From NCBI GenBank assembly GCA_025201365.1, contig JAIXMF010000006.1, positions 744,001-808,000 of the forward strand: DNA of 64,000 nt, read 5' to 3'. Shown one piece after another: positions 23,019-35,108 of the stretch (its first letter is position 1; the number at the start of each line of letters is the position of its first letter). The notes under the pieces were generated by a model. The model searched no databases and was not told the DNA's origin. It was given only the letters and a program-made list of their open reading frames with translations. The stretch comes from Syncephalis plumigaleata (Eukaryota > Zoopagomycota > Zoopagomycetes > Zoopagales > Piptocephalidaceae). The position numbers were made by a program, and so were the translations under genes.

Positions 23019-23566
23019 CTAATTGTCTCATGATGTATTAATCGATTACACATTGATCTAGTTACGTTGACCAATTCCGCACGACATCCATGCTACTTAA
23101 ACCGGTGCCACATAATGGATCTATCCAGGATCCAACTATTCTCAAACATCCCGAGTATCGTACGTATGCCAATTATGTAGGACGCACCTATACACGTCCA
23201 CATGAATTGCGAACAAGTCATAATGACGAACAAATCTACAACACTTATGTTAAATTACCACACGAGTTAATGGAACATGGATTTGATACGGAACGTGAAG
23301 AGAGTCAAAGTGCTCGTCAACGGCGAGAAGCCTATCAACGATGGCTAAAAACGGGTAAATTCCGAGGTAAACATCCACTGGCTAAATCATTAGCTACCAC
23401 GAATAAATCAGTATCAGTGCAACATTCTGATGGAACAACAACAACATCAGTATCAGCATCAGCATCAGCATCAACAGTATCAACAGCTATAGCCACGCCA
23501 AATGATATGACATCAACATCATCCGATTATGGTTCACAAGCAGTAACATTCTCTTCTATTCAATAA
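19101..23566 (+). CDS. FIG4: SAC-domain phosphoinositide 5-phosphatase Fig4
   Basis: About a dozen exons. It matches the FIG4 pattern: [11 protein letters not shown] / [20 protein letters not shown], a low-complexity Ser/Thr/Ala insert (about 19500-19930), [30 protein letters not shown] with [11 protein letters not shown]. The catalytic loop [16 protein letters not shown] (near 21627-21675) has an intact CX5R. The long C-terminal region ends with a Gln/Ser/Thr-rich tail. Fig4 acts with the Fab1 kinase and Vac14 on vacuolar membranes to control PI(3,5)P2. The chosen ATG is the first in frame before the Ser/Thr-rich N-terminus. A second SAC phosphatase (SAC1) lies about 22 kb away. Confidence 0.9.
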
Positions 23567-23635
23567 TCCACTTCATTTCCCTCTCTATTTCATTATAGTC
23601 ACACTACTATTAGTGGCATTGTATAATCCAGTTTA

Positions 23636-24481
23636 TTAAGATGCAGCTGCTTTAGCTCCTTCTGCCGCCGCTTGTTGTTGCGCCGTCAATTTCATTTGCA
23701 TCACATTGACCACACCTAATGATGATGATGATAGTTATATGTTAATACTCATTAGTCAATTATTACTAATTACTCATAGAAGCACAACTTACTGCGCAGA
23801 TTGCTTTGTTTCGTATCAATTGTCTCCTCCAACTTCTCCATGTTACTACGTAAAAAGTCAACTTTACTCTTATAGAACTTTGTCGCATCCTCCGGTGACT
23901 ATATAAACAATCAGATATAGATTAGTCATTATTTAACATCACGCATCGTTGTATTATCATTCAATTTGTACACTTGCCTTTTCAACGAAATAGCCTGTGC
24001 CCACATCTACAATCAACTTTTCCACGCTAGTCAATTCAGCGGGTACATACATGTATATTAGTGCGGTCAAGGTATAACTAAATTAATATTCAGATTCAGT
24101 AATAAAGGATATCGATGAAGTGAGTGGAGCAAGAATTGTACGGCCTATATTCAGCACGTTAGCATAGGCAGATGAATATACACGTATAATGAATAGAGAC
24201 TATTACCTTCATTCTCCGGTGTTATCTCTTTGATAGCATCTATACAGTCGGAAAAGGTGGACTGAATACGCTTTAATGAGACGAAAGAACCATTAAAATG
24301 TGATAGTTCCTATATATATCCATATGCCTATGTTAATTGAAACAGCTACTACAGTTACTACAGCAATAATAGTTACATCTTCCAGTTGTTGTTTAACTGA
24401 TTGTAGTTGTTGTAAATCAAGATCCTGTAGTTGAACAGTGGATCCACCTGAAGAAGCAGCAGCACTAGACGATGATGCCAT
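23636..24481 (-). CDS. GIM5: Prefoldin subunit 5
   Basis: Minus-strand gene with several short introns. An Ala/Ser-rich start leads to LQDLDLQQLQSVKQQLEDV, then LSHFNGSFVSLKRIQSTF, ITPENEG, LTALIYMYVPAELTSVEKLIVDVGTGYFVEK, DATKFYKSKVDFL and a C-terminal MKLTAQQQAAAEG. This coiled-coil / beta-hairpin / coiled-coil order and the VDVGTGYFVEK hairpin are typical of alpha-type prefoldin 5. It forms part of the hexamer that hands unfolded actin and tubulin to the CCT chaperonin. It is convergent with FIG4 (70 bp apart) and divergent from PRP46. Confidence 0.92.
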
Positions 24482-24627
24482 GACGTCAACTAAAGAAATA
24501 CTGATAAAACCGAGAAAGAGTGACGAACGGGTGAAAGTGAGTGAGTGAGTGAGTGGAAAAGGTCAGTTAACTAACTAGCTAATCCATTGGAAAAATCCTG
24601 CGTTGATTGTATCTTTTCTTCTTCATA

Positions 24628-26550
24628 ATGGTTTCCTCAACTGATCACAATATGGAGGTGACAGCGGCAGTGCCAGATCCCGATCTAATCATACGACGCT
24701 CCCTTCAACAAACTAATAAGCTATTTCATAATGAATCTATACTCTCGTTAGATGCCAATGATAGGTAAATAGTAGGATAGAGTAGTAGTAACTGACTATT
24801 CCAATACTTACACGTTATTTATAGTCAACGAGTAAAGTTGACTAGCAAGATTCTTGATGAGTATGCTCAAGTGCAGGAATTACCACAAGTTATTGCAAAG
24901 AAACAGGGCAGTACTGCACCAGCATCTACTGCAAAACGAGTAAAGGTAGATGCAACGGCAGAACAAGCAGTATCACAAATAACCATGCTAGGTAAATTAT
25001 ATAGAAGCGATATACCATGATGATTTACTTACTAGTTCTATACATATTTATATACTATTTGATTAGAGGATTATGATACTATTGAAAAGGATGGTATTCA
25101 ACAAACGATTGATGGATTAGCCGTTACAAAGAAGAGGTAAATAATGAGCATAACTTGAAATGAATTAGAATGTAATAATAATGTCAATACTATTACTATT
25201 GGTTAGTACTAGATCTAGTAGTAACAATAATAATGCTTTGGTTATTCGTGGTCGTGATCCAATGTCATCTCAGTTTGGCAGTGAAGGAAGTGGCGACTCT
25301 ATGATAATGCGACAGCCTATTCTTAAAGCAGTACGACCAGCATGGCATCCACCATGGAAGTTGATGCGAGTAAGTTTTACGATATAACAATGTGTACACA
25401 TGAATAATAACAGGCAATTGTAACTATGCTCTAGGTTATATCTGGTCATTTGGGTTGGGTACGCTGTCTAGCAGTTGAACCGGGTAACAAATGGTTTGCC
25501 AGTGGTGCTGGTGATCGAACAATCAAGGTATACACGTAGTATAATTATTGCTGTCGTTGTTGTTGCTATTTGCCAACGAGTATTAACTATTAGACATTAT
25601 TGATAGATATGGGATCTTGCATCGGGTACACTTAAGCTCTCGCTTACTGGACATATCTCATCGGTGCGTGGACTAGCCGTCTCCAATCGACATCCTTATT
25701 TGTTCAGTGCAGGTGAAGACAAGATGGTCAAGTGTTGGGATCTCGAGTATAACAAGGTGATACGTCATTATCATGGTCATCTTAGCGGTGTCTACTCGCT
25801 TGCCGTTCATCCCACACTTGATGTCCTCGTATCAGCAGGTCGTGATGCGGTAGCACGCGTAAGTAGTCATTTTTGAACATGATATCATTATTTAGTGTTC
25901 TAATATATGTATATATATATATATAAATATATATGAATACTGAATAGGTATGGGATATGCGTACTAAACAATCGATTCATGTGTTAACTGGCCATACTAA
26001 CACGGTGGCATCGGTACGTACGCAAGCGGTTGATCCACAAATTATCACGGGTTCCATGGACTCTACAATTCGTTTATGGGATTTGGCAGCCGGTAAGACG
26101 ATGTCCATATTGACACATCATAAGAAATCTGTACGTGCCCTTGAGTTACATCCGCGTGAATTCACCTTTGCCAGTGGAAGTGCGGACAACATTAAGCAAT
26201 GGAAGTTCCCCGATGGTAAATTCTTACAGAATTTCGAGGGACATAACGCGATCGTGAACACGCTATCCGTCAACGAAGATGGTGTCATGTTCTCGGGAGC
26301 GGATAATGGCACGATGCGATTCTGGGACTGGAACACCGGTCATTGCTTCCAATCGAGTGATGCCATCGTGCAGCCTGGTTCGCTAGAGAGCGAGGCAGGC
26401 ATATTCACCTCGACCTTTGATCAATCGGGTCTTCGTCTTATCACAGGCGAGGCGGATAAAACGATTAAAGTATGGAAAGAGGATGAAACGGCCACGGAAG
26501 AAACACATCCACTTGATTGGACACCTACATTGGCACGAAAACGCTATTAG
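24628..26550 (+). CDS. PRP46: WD40 splicing factor Prp46/PLRG1
   Basis: Begins [17 protein letters not shown], followed by an N-terminal region spread over small exons. The C-terminal half is a seven-bladed WD40 propeller beginning near [20 protein letters not shown], with [48 protein letters not shown] and [17 protein letters not shown]. The final repeat reads [16 protein letters not shown], followed by the family-typical tail ending [12 protein letters not shown]1/PLRG1/Prp46 is a core member of the NineTeen-associated spliceosome complex. Relevant because the inverted repeat holds genes that place an extreme load on splicing; no functional link is shown. Confidence 0.95.
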
Positions 26551-28633
26551 AGAGTGAAAGAGATATATAGGCATTTTATTGTTCTTGTTGTTGTTGCTGT
26601 TGTTGTTTTCCATTTTTTAATAATAAACTCATTCATGTAGTTGTTTATACAATAGAAGAATGATATAGCTATTATAATTATTGGATGTACCGCAATGTAC
26701 TCGAGTGTCATGTGATTAGTCAAGACAACAATAAGCTAAGCATTTCCACCATGTGGTGCACAAAGAATAATGGCCATAAGGTAGGCTGACACATGGATAT
26801 TGGCTCTATTGACGTGAATAGAAGTAAGAGAGAAAGGGAGAGAGAGAGAGAGAAGCAAGCACATGGTATTAAGCCAACAATCAGAACAATACACACATTC
26901 GACGACTTTAGAAGGTGCCATGCTTTCTTGACTACACAAATGCACCTAGAAATAATACTAGTGAATAAAACAGTAATGGCACATATGTACATGGCCATGT
27001 GTGTGTGTGTATTCTCTTGTTCTCTATAATATGACGATGAGAGATCACGCTGCCATACGAGTGATACACGCGTTCACGCATGTGAAGGTACACGCGTCAT
27101 ATCAATATCGATATGCTTGTAATTTTAACAGCAATAGTATTAGTAGCAATAGTAGCAATTATCTTTAACTTACTATTCTGCTATTATGTTTAACGTATAC
27201 ACATTGATAATAGCTAGTTATCTAGTACATCATATAAAGGATATTCAGCCATTCTCTACAATTTATACGAATGTGGAAGTGCGGAGACAATAGCATGGAA
27301 GCCTCGTGTCTAAATTCAAGCATTCATCCATCCACACAAGACACACGCACCACATCATCCATACAGTCATTGCCAGCACTACATGCACACACACACACAC
27401 ACAGCCATCATCATCATCATCATCGTTATCATCATTATCACCCGCATTCACGCGCACACTTCAAATAGCTGGCGTTCAACCTTCACACTTCCTCTGTCTT
27501 TCTTCTTCTCATTTACTCATTTCGCTTGTTTCCTTCTATTTACTTTCATCTACTGTTACATTTGCTCTCGTATTGAGACTAGCAAGGTGAGTGGTCTAGG
27601 TGTATGCTGGATAGGTGTGTTTGCAATAGTGGCTATCACCATTGCTACAGTGTTGAAACGGCGATATCAAGATGTCCATCTGCCTAATAGAACTATAAGC
27701 AATGACGCGACTGTTACCTACCTCTATTATCATACTATGCAAATGACGCATTATTAGACTATAGTCATGTATATCGTCGATATACTCTACTTAAATCTAA
27801 GAAGGATGATGATGATGGTAATAGTGATGTATATGTATATGACAATACGTTGTCGTAATCAGCTTATATGATTATATGCGTCTTGACGTGGTACTATTTA
27901 TTGTTAGCGCGACAAGATGAAAAAGCTATAAATGAAGTATGGCTTGTTTCTACGCTTGTCTACGTGAAAACATGCGCTTTTCCTATAGTTAGTCATATGG
28001 TAGATGATGTGTAGATGGCGTTGTATGTACAGGCATCATCCTACCCGTGCAATTATACAGCTATACAGTCTTTCGGAATAAGCTTATTTCTACAAATGAT
28101 GCTGTTGTCACGTGGTAAGAGGGTAGCCGGTTCTTGCCCTGGCTGTTAGCGTGCGCATAGTGACGAGATGAGAGGAAGGTGTTTGTTGTTCGGCATGTGT
28201 CAGCCAGTTGAGATTATCTATGTGATGACAACCATGTAATATGTATACATTGTGTATTATTTCATATATATATATATCCTCTTTCTATGTGATAACGATA
28301 GAAATATAATACACGGAGATATGAATGCATATTTCATGCAATTAGATGATAGGATTCTCTCGCTTTCTCTTCCTTCTCTCCTCGCTTCTTCTCTGTAAGC
28401 AATGCAATGGATGATAGCTCTTTTTTGACACGTGATTTGATTTACGTCATTTATTTCCTTGTTGTTTGTGTTGTGTTGTGTATACTCAGCAACACGGTTT
28501 AGTCATGTCACACATATATTGTATCAGGTCAAACGGTGAAAACATTGTAGCTAACCACTTCATTGATATTCATGCTTTTCTTTGTCTAGCTAGCCTACAC
28601 TACTAAATAGCCTTATCACCACTATTCATCACC
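26551..28633. other. 2.1-kb intergenic region upstream of the 14-3-3 gene
   Basis: Contains simple repeats: (GA)n at 26828-26852, (CA)n/(CAT)n at 27380-27425 and TA runs near 28265. A long pyrimidine-rich stretch (27465-27560) is followed by CTAGCAAG/GTGAGTGG near 27580. This could be a leader exon joined to the 14-3-3 start by a ~1-kb 5' UTR intron, but that is speculative. The His-rich open frames here are products of the simple repeats. Confidence 0.4.
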
Positions 28634-29734
28634 ATGTCTACTGTAAGTAATAAGGTTTATATCGTAAAAGTAAACAATCATGAACTAATTAGTTACCAAT
28701 CAATGATGCACACATGCATATAGGATTGCGAATCCAATGTCTATATGGCAAAGTTGGCCGAACAGGCTGAACGCTATGATGGTAAGTGTGTACATAACAC
28801 GATGTAATATAATAACAATGATAATAACAATGATAATAGAGATGGTTGAGCACATGAAAAAGGTTGCCGAGCTCAAGGACGAGCTAATGTCGAGGAACGT
28901 AACTTGCTCTCGGTCGCTTACAAGAACGTCATCGGTGCCCGTCGTGCTAGCTGGCGTATCATCTCCTCCATCGAACAAAAGGAGGAGTCAAAGGGTAATA
29001 CCGATCACGTTGCAATGATCAAGAAATACCGTACCACAGTCGAGAAGGAGCTCTCCAATGTATGCCACGACATCCTAAAGGTCCTCGATGACTATCTCAT
29101 CTCAAAGGATGACGGTATTGACTATGCAAAGAAGGGTGAATCCCAGGTATTCTTCTACAAGATGTACGTATAACTAGTTAGCTAGTTGTTTATTTATTTG
29201 AATTAACAAATATAATGCTATTGTCATTGTCGTCACTAACAGGAAGGGCGATTACTTCCGTTACTTGGCCGAATTCGAATCGGGTGATGAGCGCAAGAAG
29301 GCAGCAGATGCAGCAGCAGATGCCTATAAAGAAGCCACCGACATTGCTCAAACAAACCTTGCACCCACCCATCCAATTCGTCTCGGTTTGGCATTGAACA
29401 TTCAGTCTTTTTCTATGAAATTCTCAACTCGCCAGAAAAGGCTTGTCAGCTTGCCAAGCAGGCATTTGACGATGCTATCGCTGAACTCGACACTCTCTCG
29501 GAGGAATCGTACAAGGATAGCACGCTTATCATGCAACTGCTACGTGATAACTTGACCTTATGGACCTCTGATATGCAAGACGGTACGTATTAATGGATTG
29601 AAGCATGTGCATAATATATATATATATATAAGCATACTAAATTGATTGTCATTTATTTATCTATTCATTATTATATAGAACCTGCACAAGAAGAGTCCAA
29701 GAACGCAGATGAAGCCGGTGAAGCTGAATCTTAA
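28634..29734 (+). CDS. BMH1: 14-3-3 protein (with two one-base frame changes)
   Basis: Five exons starting [22 protein letters not shown]. Downstream are [93 protein letters not shown] and LTLWTSD, all highly conserved 14-3-3 segments that bind phosphoserine/threonine motifs. The frame changes twice by -1: after KDELK-like KDEL (near 28895) and after GLALN (near 29400). In both places one extra base in a short A or T run would restore the family sequence. Either the assembly has two deletions or this copy is damaged; the strong conservation on both sides favours assembly error. The C-terminus is Glu/Ala-rich, as usual. Confidence 0.9.
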
Positions 29735-29998
29735 ATGAAATAATGCATACAATGCATTCATAGTTTACTTTAACCATCTACAATTATTCATCCATTGTGT
29801 GTCTTACTAGTCTAGTGTTATAACGTGTCTATTCATTATTATATATATATTGTCTACATTGATGATCATACATGTTGTAATATGAGTAACAATGTAATCA
29901 CATATTACAAGGAACAATAACAGCACTTTATTTGTTTTATATTCATTCCTTCTTCTATTGCTATCATTACAAACTGCAAGGCAAGCCACATTTCCTGT

Positions 29999-31372
29999 AT
30001 GTCACTTTCTAATTCCAACACGACTACTGCAATAAACAATGATCACGAAACGAAGAGAAAGAAGACACCCTCGTATTTTACAGTTGGTGGTTTATCGGGT
30101 GTGATAACTTGCGTGCTATTACAACCACTTGACTTGTTGAAAACACGTCTACAACAACAACAACAACAGCCATTGCAACAGCAACAGCAACAGCAACAGT
30201 ATTTCCATCGAGGACGTATATGGCACGAGACACAGCGAGTTATTAGGCAGCACGGTGTTATTGGTTTATGGCGTGGAACGCTACCCACTTTAATACGGTA
30301 GATATAACATGATACGAATAGTTTCTACTATAGAATTGCTGAGGTTATCCCCCCATTTAAAAGTAACGTACCAGGACAAGCATGCTATTTCGCTATCATT
30401 GAGCAACTACGCGAACACTGGCAACATTACAAGAGATATGGTAATGGGCCATTGACACCGACTGAACATTTAGTGATAGGTGCCACGGCACGTATTCTTG
30501 CCGGTATGGCAGTCATGCCACTGACTGTGGCGAAAGCTCGTTTCGAGGTAATCATATATATATGTATAGATATATCTAGATAGTTGGTCATTGATGAATG
30601 GATCGATTAATCGTAAAAAGTAGAGCAGTAACTTTGCTTATCGTAATTTATGGCAAGCATTTCGTCATATGATCGGTCGTGAAGGTATACGTGGTAAGCA
30701 ATTATGATAGTAGAGTAATAGTAGCATTACACATTGATTAACAATAAGAATATAGGATTATTTCTAGGTTTTGGCGTGACAGCCATGCGTGATGCTCCCT
30801 ACGCCGGATTATTTCTTTACTTCTACGAGGGTAGTAAATCAGCATTGTTTAATCAAGGTAATACAAATATTATATGTATATATACAATTGATGCTGATAC
30901 AATGCTATATATATATATATATATATACATATTACTGCGTTGATTAGAACGAAACAATCTATCAATTACTGGTAATCATCTGCTTGCAGGTAAATAGAAT
31001 GACATGGCATGTGTGTACACAATAATAATAGTTAATGTGATAATACAGGAATGACTGCAGGATTATTGGCAACAACCATTACTCAACCGTTTGATTTGGT
31101 AAAAACGCGTGTTCAAGTGCAACCGCATATCTATCATAATGCATGGTCAGCCACTCGAATAATAATACAGGTAAATATCGTGCGAGTAATACCGAGTCAA
31201 CTATCTTGTATTCAATTATTATAATCATTAGCATGAAGGATGGCGTGGATTCTTTGATGGTCTCATTCTACGTATTTCCCGTAAAGCAGTCAGTTCGGCC
31301 TTGACTTGGACAGTCTACGAGGAAGTAATACGACGATGGCAGCTATGGCAATCAACAAGATCATCAACGTAG
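29999..31372 (+). CDS. HEM25: Mitochondrial glycine carrier Hem25 (SLC25A38)
   Basis: About seven exons. Three carrier repeats are visible: [23 protein letters not shown] followed by a poly-Gln stretch, then [20 protein letters not shown] / [36 protein letters not shown]; and [23 protein letters not shown] with [17 protein letters not shown]. The Hem25/SLC25A38 family imports glycine into mitochondria for 5-aminolevulinate synthesis. The [16 protein letters not shown] and [12 protein letters not shown] motifs favour this assignment over other carriers. The poly-Gln insert in the first matrix loop is unusual. Confidence 0.9.
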
Positions 31373-31447
31373 ACTAGGTGTATTTCTTTCCTATAACAAC
31401 ATTGAATAATGATAATAAATTTATTGTTTATTAATTAATTAATCTAA

Positions 31448-33923
31448 TTAGTCAACTCGATCATTACTCGAATCATGACCATTTAGCGATACATCTTTGG
31501 CTGACTCGAACTCTAGTATGTCCTCTTCCTAATCATTTATCCTGTGGTTAGTATTTTTCTATTTTGACATAGTATTCAACAACTTACATCTATTACTTGA
31601 AAGTGATTCATTTCATATTCTACCGCTTGATCCACGTCCACTCGCTTGGGAGATGGTGATAATGACTCGGATGTTGGTACAACGGCATATCGCTTTTGTA
31701 GCCAGCGATTAACTAGTTCGGCAATGCCTAGATAACGATCGAGTTTCCTTCTCCACAAGAAAAACTGCTAATGATGATGGCAAGTACAATGAACAATATA
31801 GTGACAAGTACACCGCCAGGGAATCTACGCGATACCGCTACTTCATCGACCGTTTCCACCGTGGCTGCAGTGACATTGGCAGCGATGGCCACATTAGCCA
31901 CCGTAAATGGATCAAGCGATTTCTGTGCAGTAGTAACATTAGATGATTGATGTCGTGTCTGCTGATGATTAATATTGGCGGATAACTCGGACGAGTTTAG
32001 CGTAACCACTGTGGCTTGATTTGCAAGTGTACTATTCGTATCGAGTGTCTTGTTTTGTACGCTATCACCATCGTTGGATTGCGTGTCATTCTTTACTGCT
32101 ATCGTAGTAATTGAGGTAGATTGTGCTGCTGCCATTGTCATTGTAGCCGATGACTTGTTTTGTGGCATTGAGGGTCGTGTATTAATCTCGGCAAATGCAT
32201 TCACAAGTGCAACCTCATGAATACTAGCATTGCTGTGATTGTCGCCTGATCCAAGCCATTCCCATCGAATTTGATGTTTATGCCCTGGTATTAAAGCAAT
32301 CTCATAGCCAATAATAGTTGTCTGATTGCTTACAAGTGACATACGTTCAACACCATCTAGTTTGGCACGTAGACCAGCATCGATAGGTGTATCGGAAGTT
32401 ACGTTAAAGGTGAATATTACCGCGGATACTTTACCGTATCCTAAACAACATGTCATTATTCGTATTGTTAATGAACAGGATGTGACTACTCTCATTGATA
32501 ACTTACCAGTGATGACACTTCAAACTCCAAAAATGAAGTCAAATTAGTATTTAACGATCCGATATGAGCACCTGCTTCAGTGACACGCCAACTATAAATG
32601 TTTACATGCACGATTGTATTATAAGAGAGAGAGAGTCATCAAGTAGTTCAACTATTAGTATTATCGATTATGTGATCTACTTACTTTTCACATTCATCAG
32701 GTGATACTGTACAATTCAGACTGTGTTTTGTCCGTGAATTACCATCACTGCCATTGTCATTGAAGCAATAGTCTGGTGCACAACCTGTACGCATAGACCA
32801 TTTGATATTTCTAAAGTCACGATAAATATTGTTATCGAATTCCCATGTATTACTCTTATGCGGTGTACACGTTGTGTTGACGGGAGATGGTATGGATAGT
32901 CGACGATCACAGTGTTGTCCGCGTACATCCGATTGATAGGTAATAATCGTTTGTTTACCATCTAAATTACACGATGAAGTGTAATTACGCATATTTATCG
33001 AGTTACAAGGACAGAGTAGTGTTCGCTCCGTTTTCCCCAGACTATTCGTGTCATTACAGCTAACTTGTGGTTTTTTCTGAAGTTGAAGCATACGAACATG
33101 TCGTTGTGCGCAGTGCTCCTCATAAGTGGCCATCATATCGGATAGCATGCATGTACGAAGTGGCGGGTTAGGCACAGCGGTGGAATTAACAGGTGCTACA
33201 CTTGAAGCATTTACTGGCTTTGCATCTTCCGCCTTGGTACCAACTGCCACGGCTATACAATCCTTACCATCACCAAATGCACTACCGTCTAGATTGGCAT
33301 CAATGACTGAACTATCAGCAAATGCACCACCTTTGGAACAAACATCAAATGCATGTTTTCTATAATCAAGTTACTAACCCTAAACATAATCATCGCAAGT
33401 GGCAACAGCAATCTACTTACCGAACACTAGTACAAACGGGTGCTAACTTGTCTCCAGCAGTTGGATCGCATTTTCGATAGTGTGTAAGGCAAAGTGTACG
33501 TCGGATCGACAGAAAGCAATCAGCGCCTGCGCTTCCCGCTCCCTCACGACTAATTTTATCCAGTAGATCTAGAAGTAAGCAATATAGGCATCATTGTTAG
33601 TACTAATGAATGGTGCGTTGCTTGTAATGCTTACCTTTAATGGTTTTATCCGTGGCTTTTGCATCGGTGACCGTGGTATTAAAGGTGATATCAGGGCATA
33701 ATGTAGACGATACTTTTAATGCTGCACATACAGATTCAGCTGCTATTATAAGGTTACAAGTTGCATTGTTGTTGTTGTTGTTGTTCGACAATAAGCATTT
33801 GATATGTAAAAGTTGCAAGTATTCTTATGTTATCCACCTACCTTCAGTTTGAAGAGTATAGAATGATGAGAGTACGATATATAGTGTAACCACTGCCAAA
33901 TTAGACGTAGCAGATATTGGCAT
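31448..33923 (-). CDS. Type I membrane glycoprotein with Frizzled-like cysteine-rich domain
   Basis: The start at 33923 (MPISATSNLAVVTLYIVLSS) gives a good signal peptide. Exons then supply ESVCAALKVSSTLCPDITF/NTTV, ADCFLSIRRTLCLTHYRKCDP, APVCTSVRKHAFDVC and a second Cys-rich region (CNDTNSLGKTERTLLCPCN, TGCAPDYCFND). The Cys spacing resembles a Frizzled CRD. A Thr/Ser/Asn-rich stalk with many N-glycosylation sequons follows. The single membrane span is GGVLVTILFIVLAIIISS, then basic WRRKLDRY and an acidic cytoplasmic tail ending NDRVD. One base seems missing in a T run at the end of the span (near 31770). Fungal proteins with such domains are known (Mid1-like). The function here is unknown; a surface sensor is a guess. 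Confidence 0.65.
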
Positions 33924-34254
33924 CTAGCTACCGTTGTGTAATGCAACATGGTCAAGTGTGTCGCGACTGCCTTTAGATAAGCATTCAGTGACGTGGTAGT
34001 GCGGTTTGTTGTATGAAGTTGATACAGTCAGTATAGTAGTGGAAACAAATAAGAAGAAGTGACAATGATGCAATAATATCTCTGGAATAAATGCAAAGAG
34101 AGAAAGAGAGCAAAGGGAACTGTATGCTATAGCGGTTTAAAATTCGCATATAAGAATAGAATAAAGGGAGAGGAGAGAGAAGAAAGCGACTTACTGATGC
34201 AAAGACGCAGATGGTTAAAATCAATAGGAGTGAGAAATCAATGTCATTGTTACC
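33924..34254. other. Gap between the Frizzled-like gene and repeat arm 2
   Basis: Purine-rich AG/GA stretches (34090-34190) on the plus strand; on the minus strand this is a pyrimidine-rich promoter-like tract. No gene seen. Confidence 0.45.
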
Positions 34255-34961
34255 ATTCAAGCGATATTTACACAATAATTTCAGCTTACAACATTCAACA
34301 TCGAATAAACACTACTTGTATCCAGTATGAATATGAAGTAATTCCATATTAATAGGCATTAACAGTATCAAATAAATATGTGATATTCATTAGGTGTCTA
34401 TCATTGCTAATAGATTAATGAATGATCTGTATTGATTAGCATGTCTATACTCAATTGATCATGTCACTCACTAGTTGTATGTATGTCAAAGGAACAGTCA
34501 TACGTTGTACATTCATGCTAAGAGGAATGATTTGTATGCGTGGATATTGCTTGTTGATCTCACTAGAACTGATGACGCAATCATACACTCGATACCCTCA
34601 TCTATTCATGTTTACACTACATCATCCATTAACAATGGCAAGTCAGCGTATATCTCATTGTTTAATTAGTATCAGTAAATGTAACATCTGTAATCAATCA
34701 ATGAATAGTGCTGTCATACTGATAGATACTAGTAGTAGTCATTGTGGATCAGGTAAAAGTGTCTAGATGTGATCAATTCGATTGCGTATCTACTGTTCAA
34801 TATCCATATGATTGACATGGCACAATTACTGCATGTTTGATGTTCATTAGGACAAAGGCGACATTCATGCATGGCAGCATCATTCAGAAGCAATTATTGG
34901 ATATGCGATGATATCGATTTGTCTATTCTGCAGGGCATTGTTGTATTACGACTATTCCACC

Positions 34962-34969
34962 TATAAATA
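34962..34969 (+). promoter_or_regulatory. TATA box of gene B
   Basis: TATAAATA in sequence shared with arm 1, followed by ATG at 34974, a short exon ending CATCATCAG (35008), a GTGTGT donor and a pyrimidine-rich intron to CATTAG at 35096. Confidence 0.55.
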
Positions 34970-35108
34970 AACAATGCTAATCGATTCATCTTACATCATC
35001 ATCATCAGGTGTGTCTACTCTTTTTATTCTATTCTATACTCATTACTCCATTTCGTTTGCTTGTTTGTTTGTTTGTTTCTCTTGCTCTTCCATTAGGACA
35101 ATATCAAC

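Noticed and set aside
27263-27757. His/Ile-rich open frames on both strands
   Set aside because: Created by (CA)n and (CAT)n simple repeats; no conserved features or splice context.
28861-29420. Programmed -1 frameshifting in 14-3-3
   Set aside because: No slippery heptamer or obvious downstream structure; both sites are simple one-base gaps in short homopolymers and other genes show the same.
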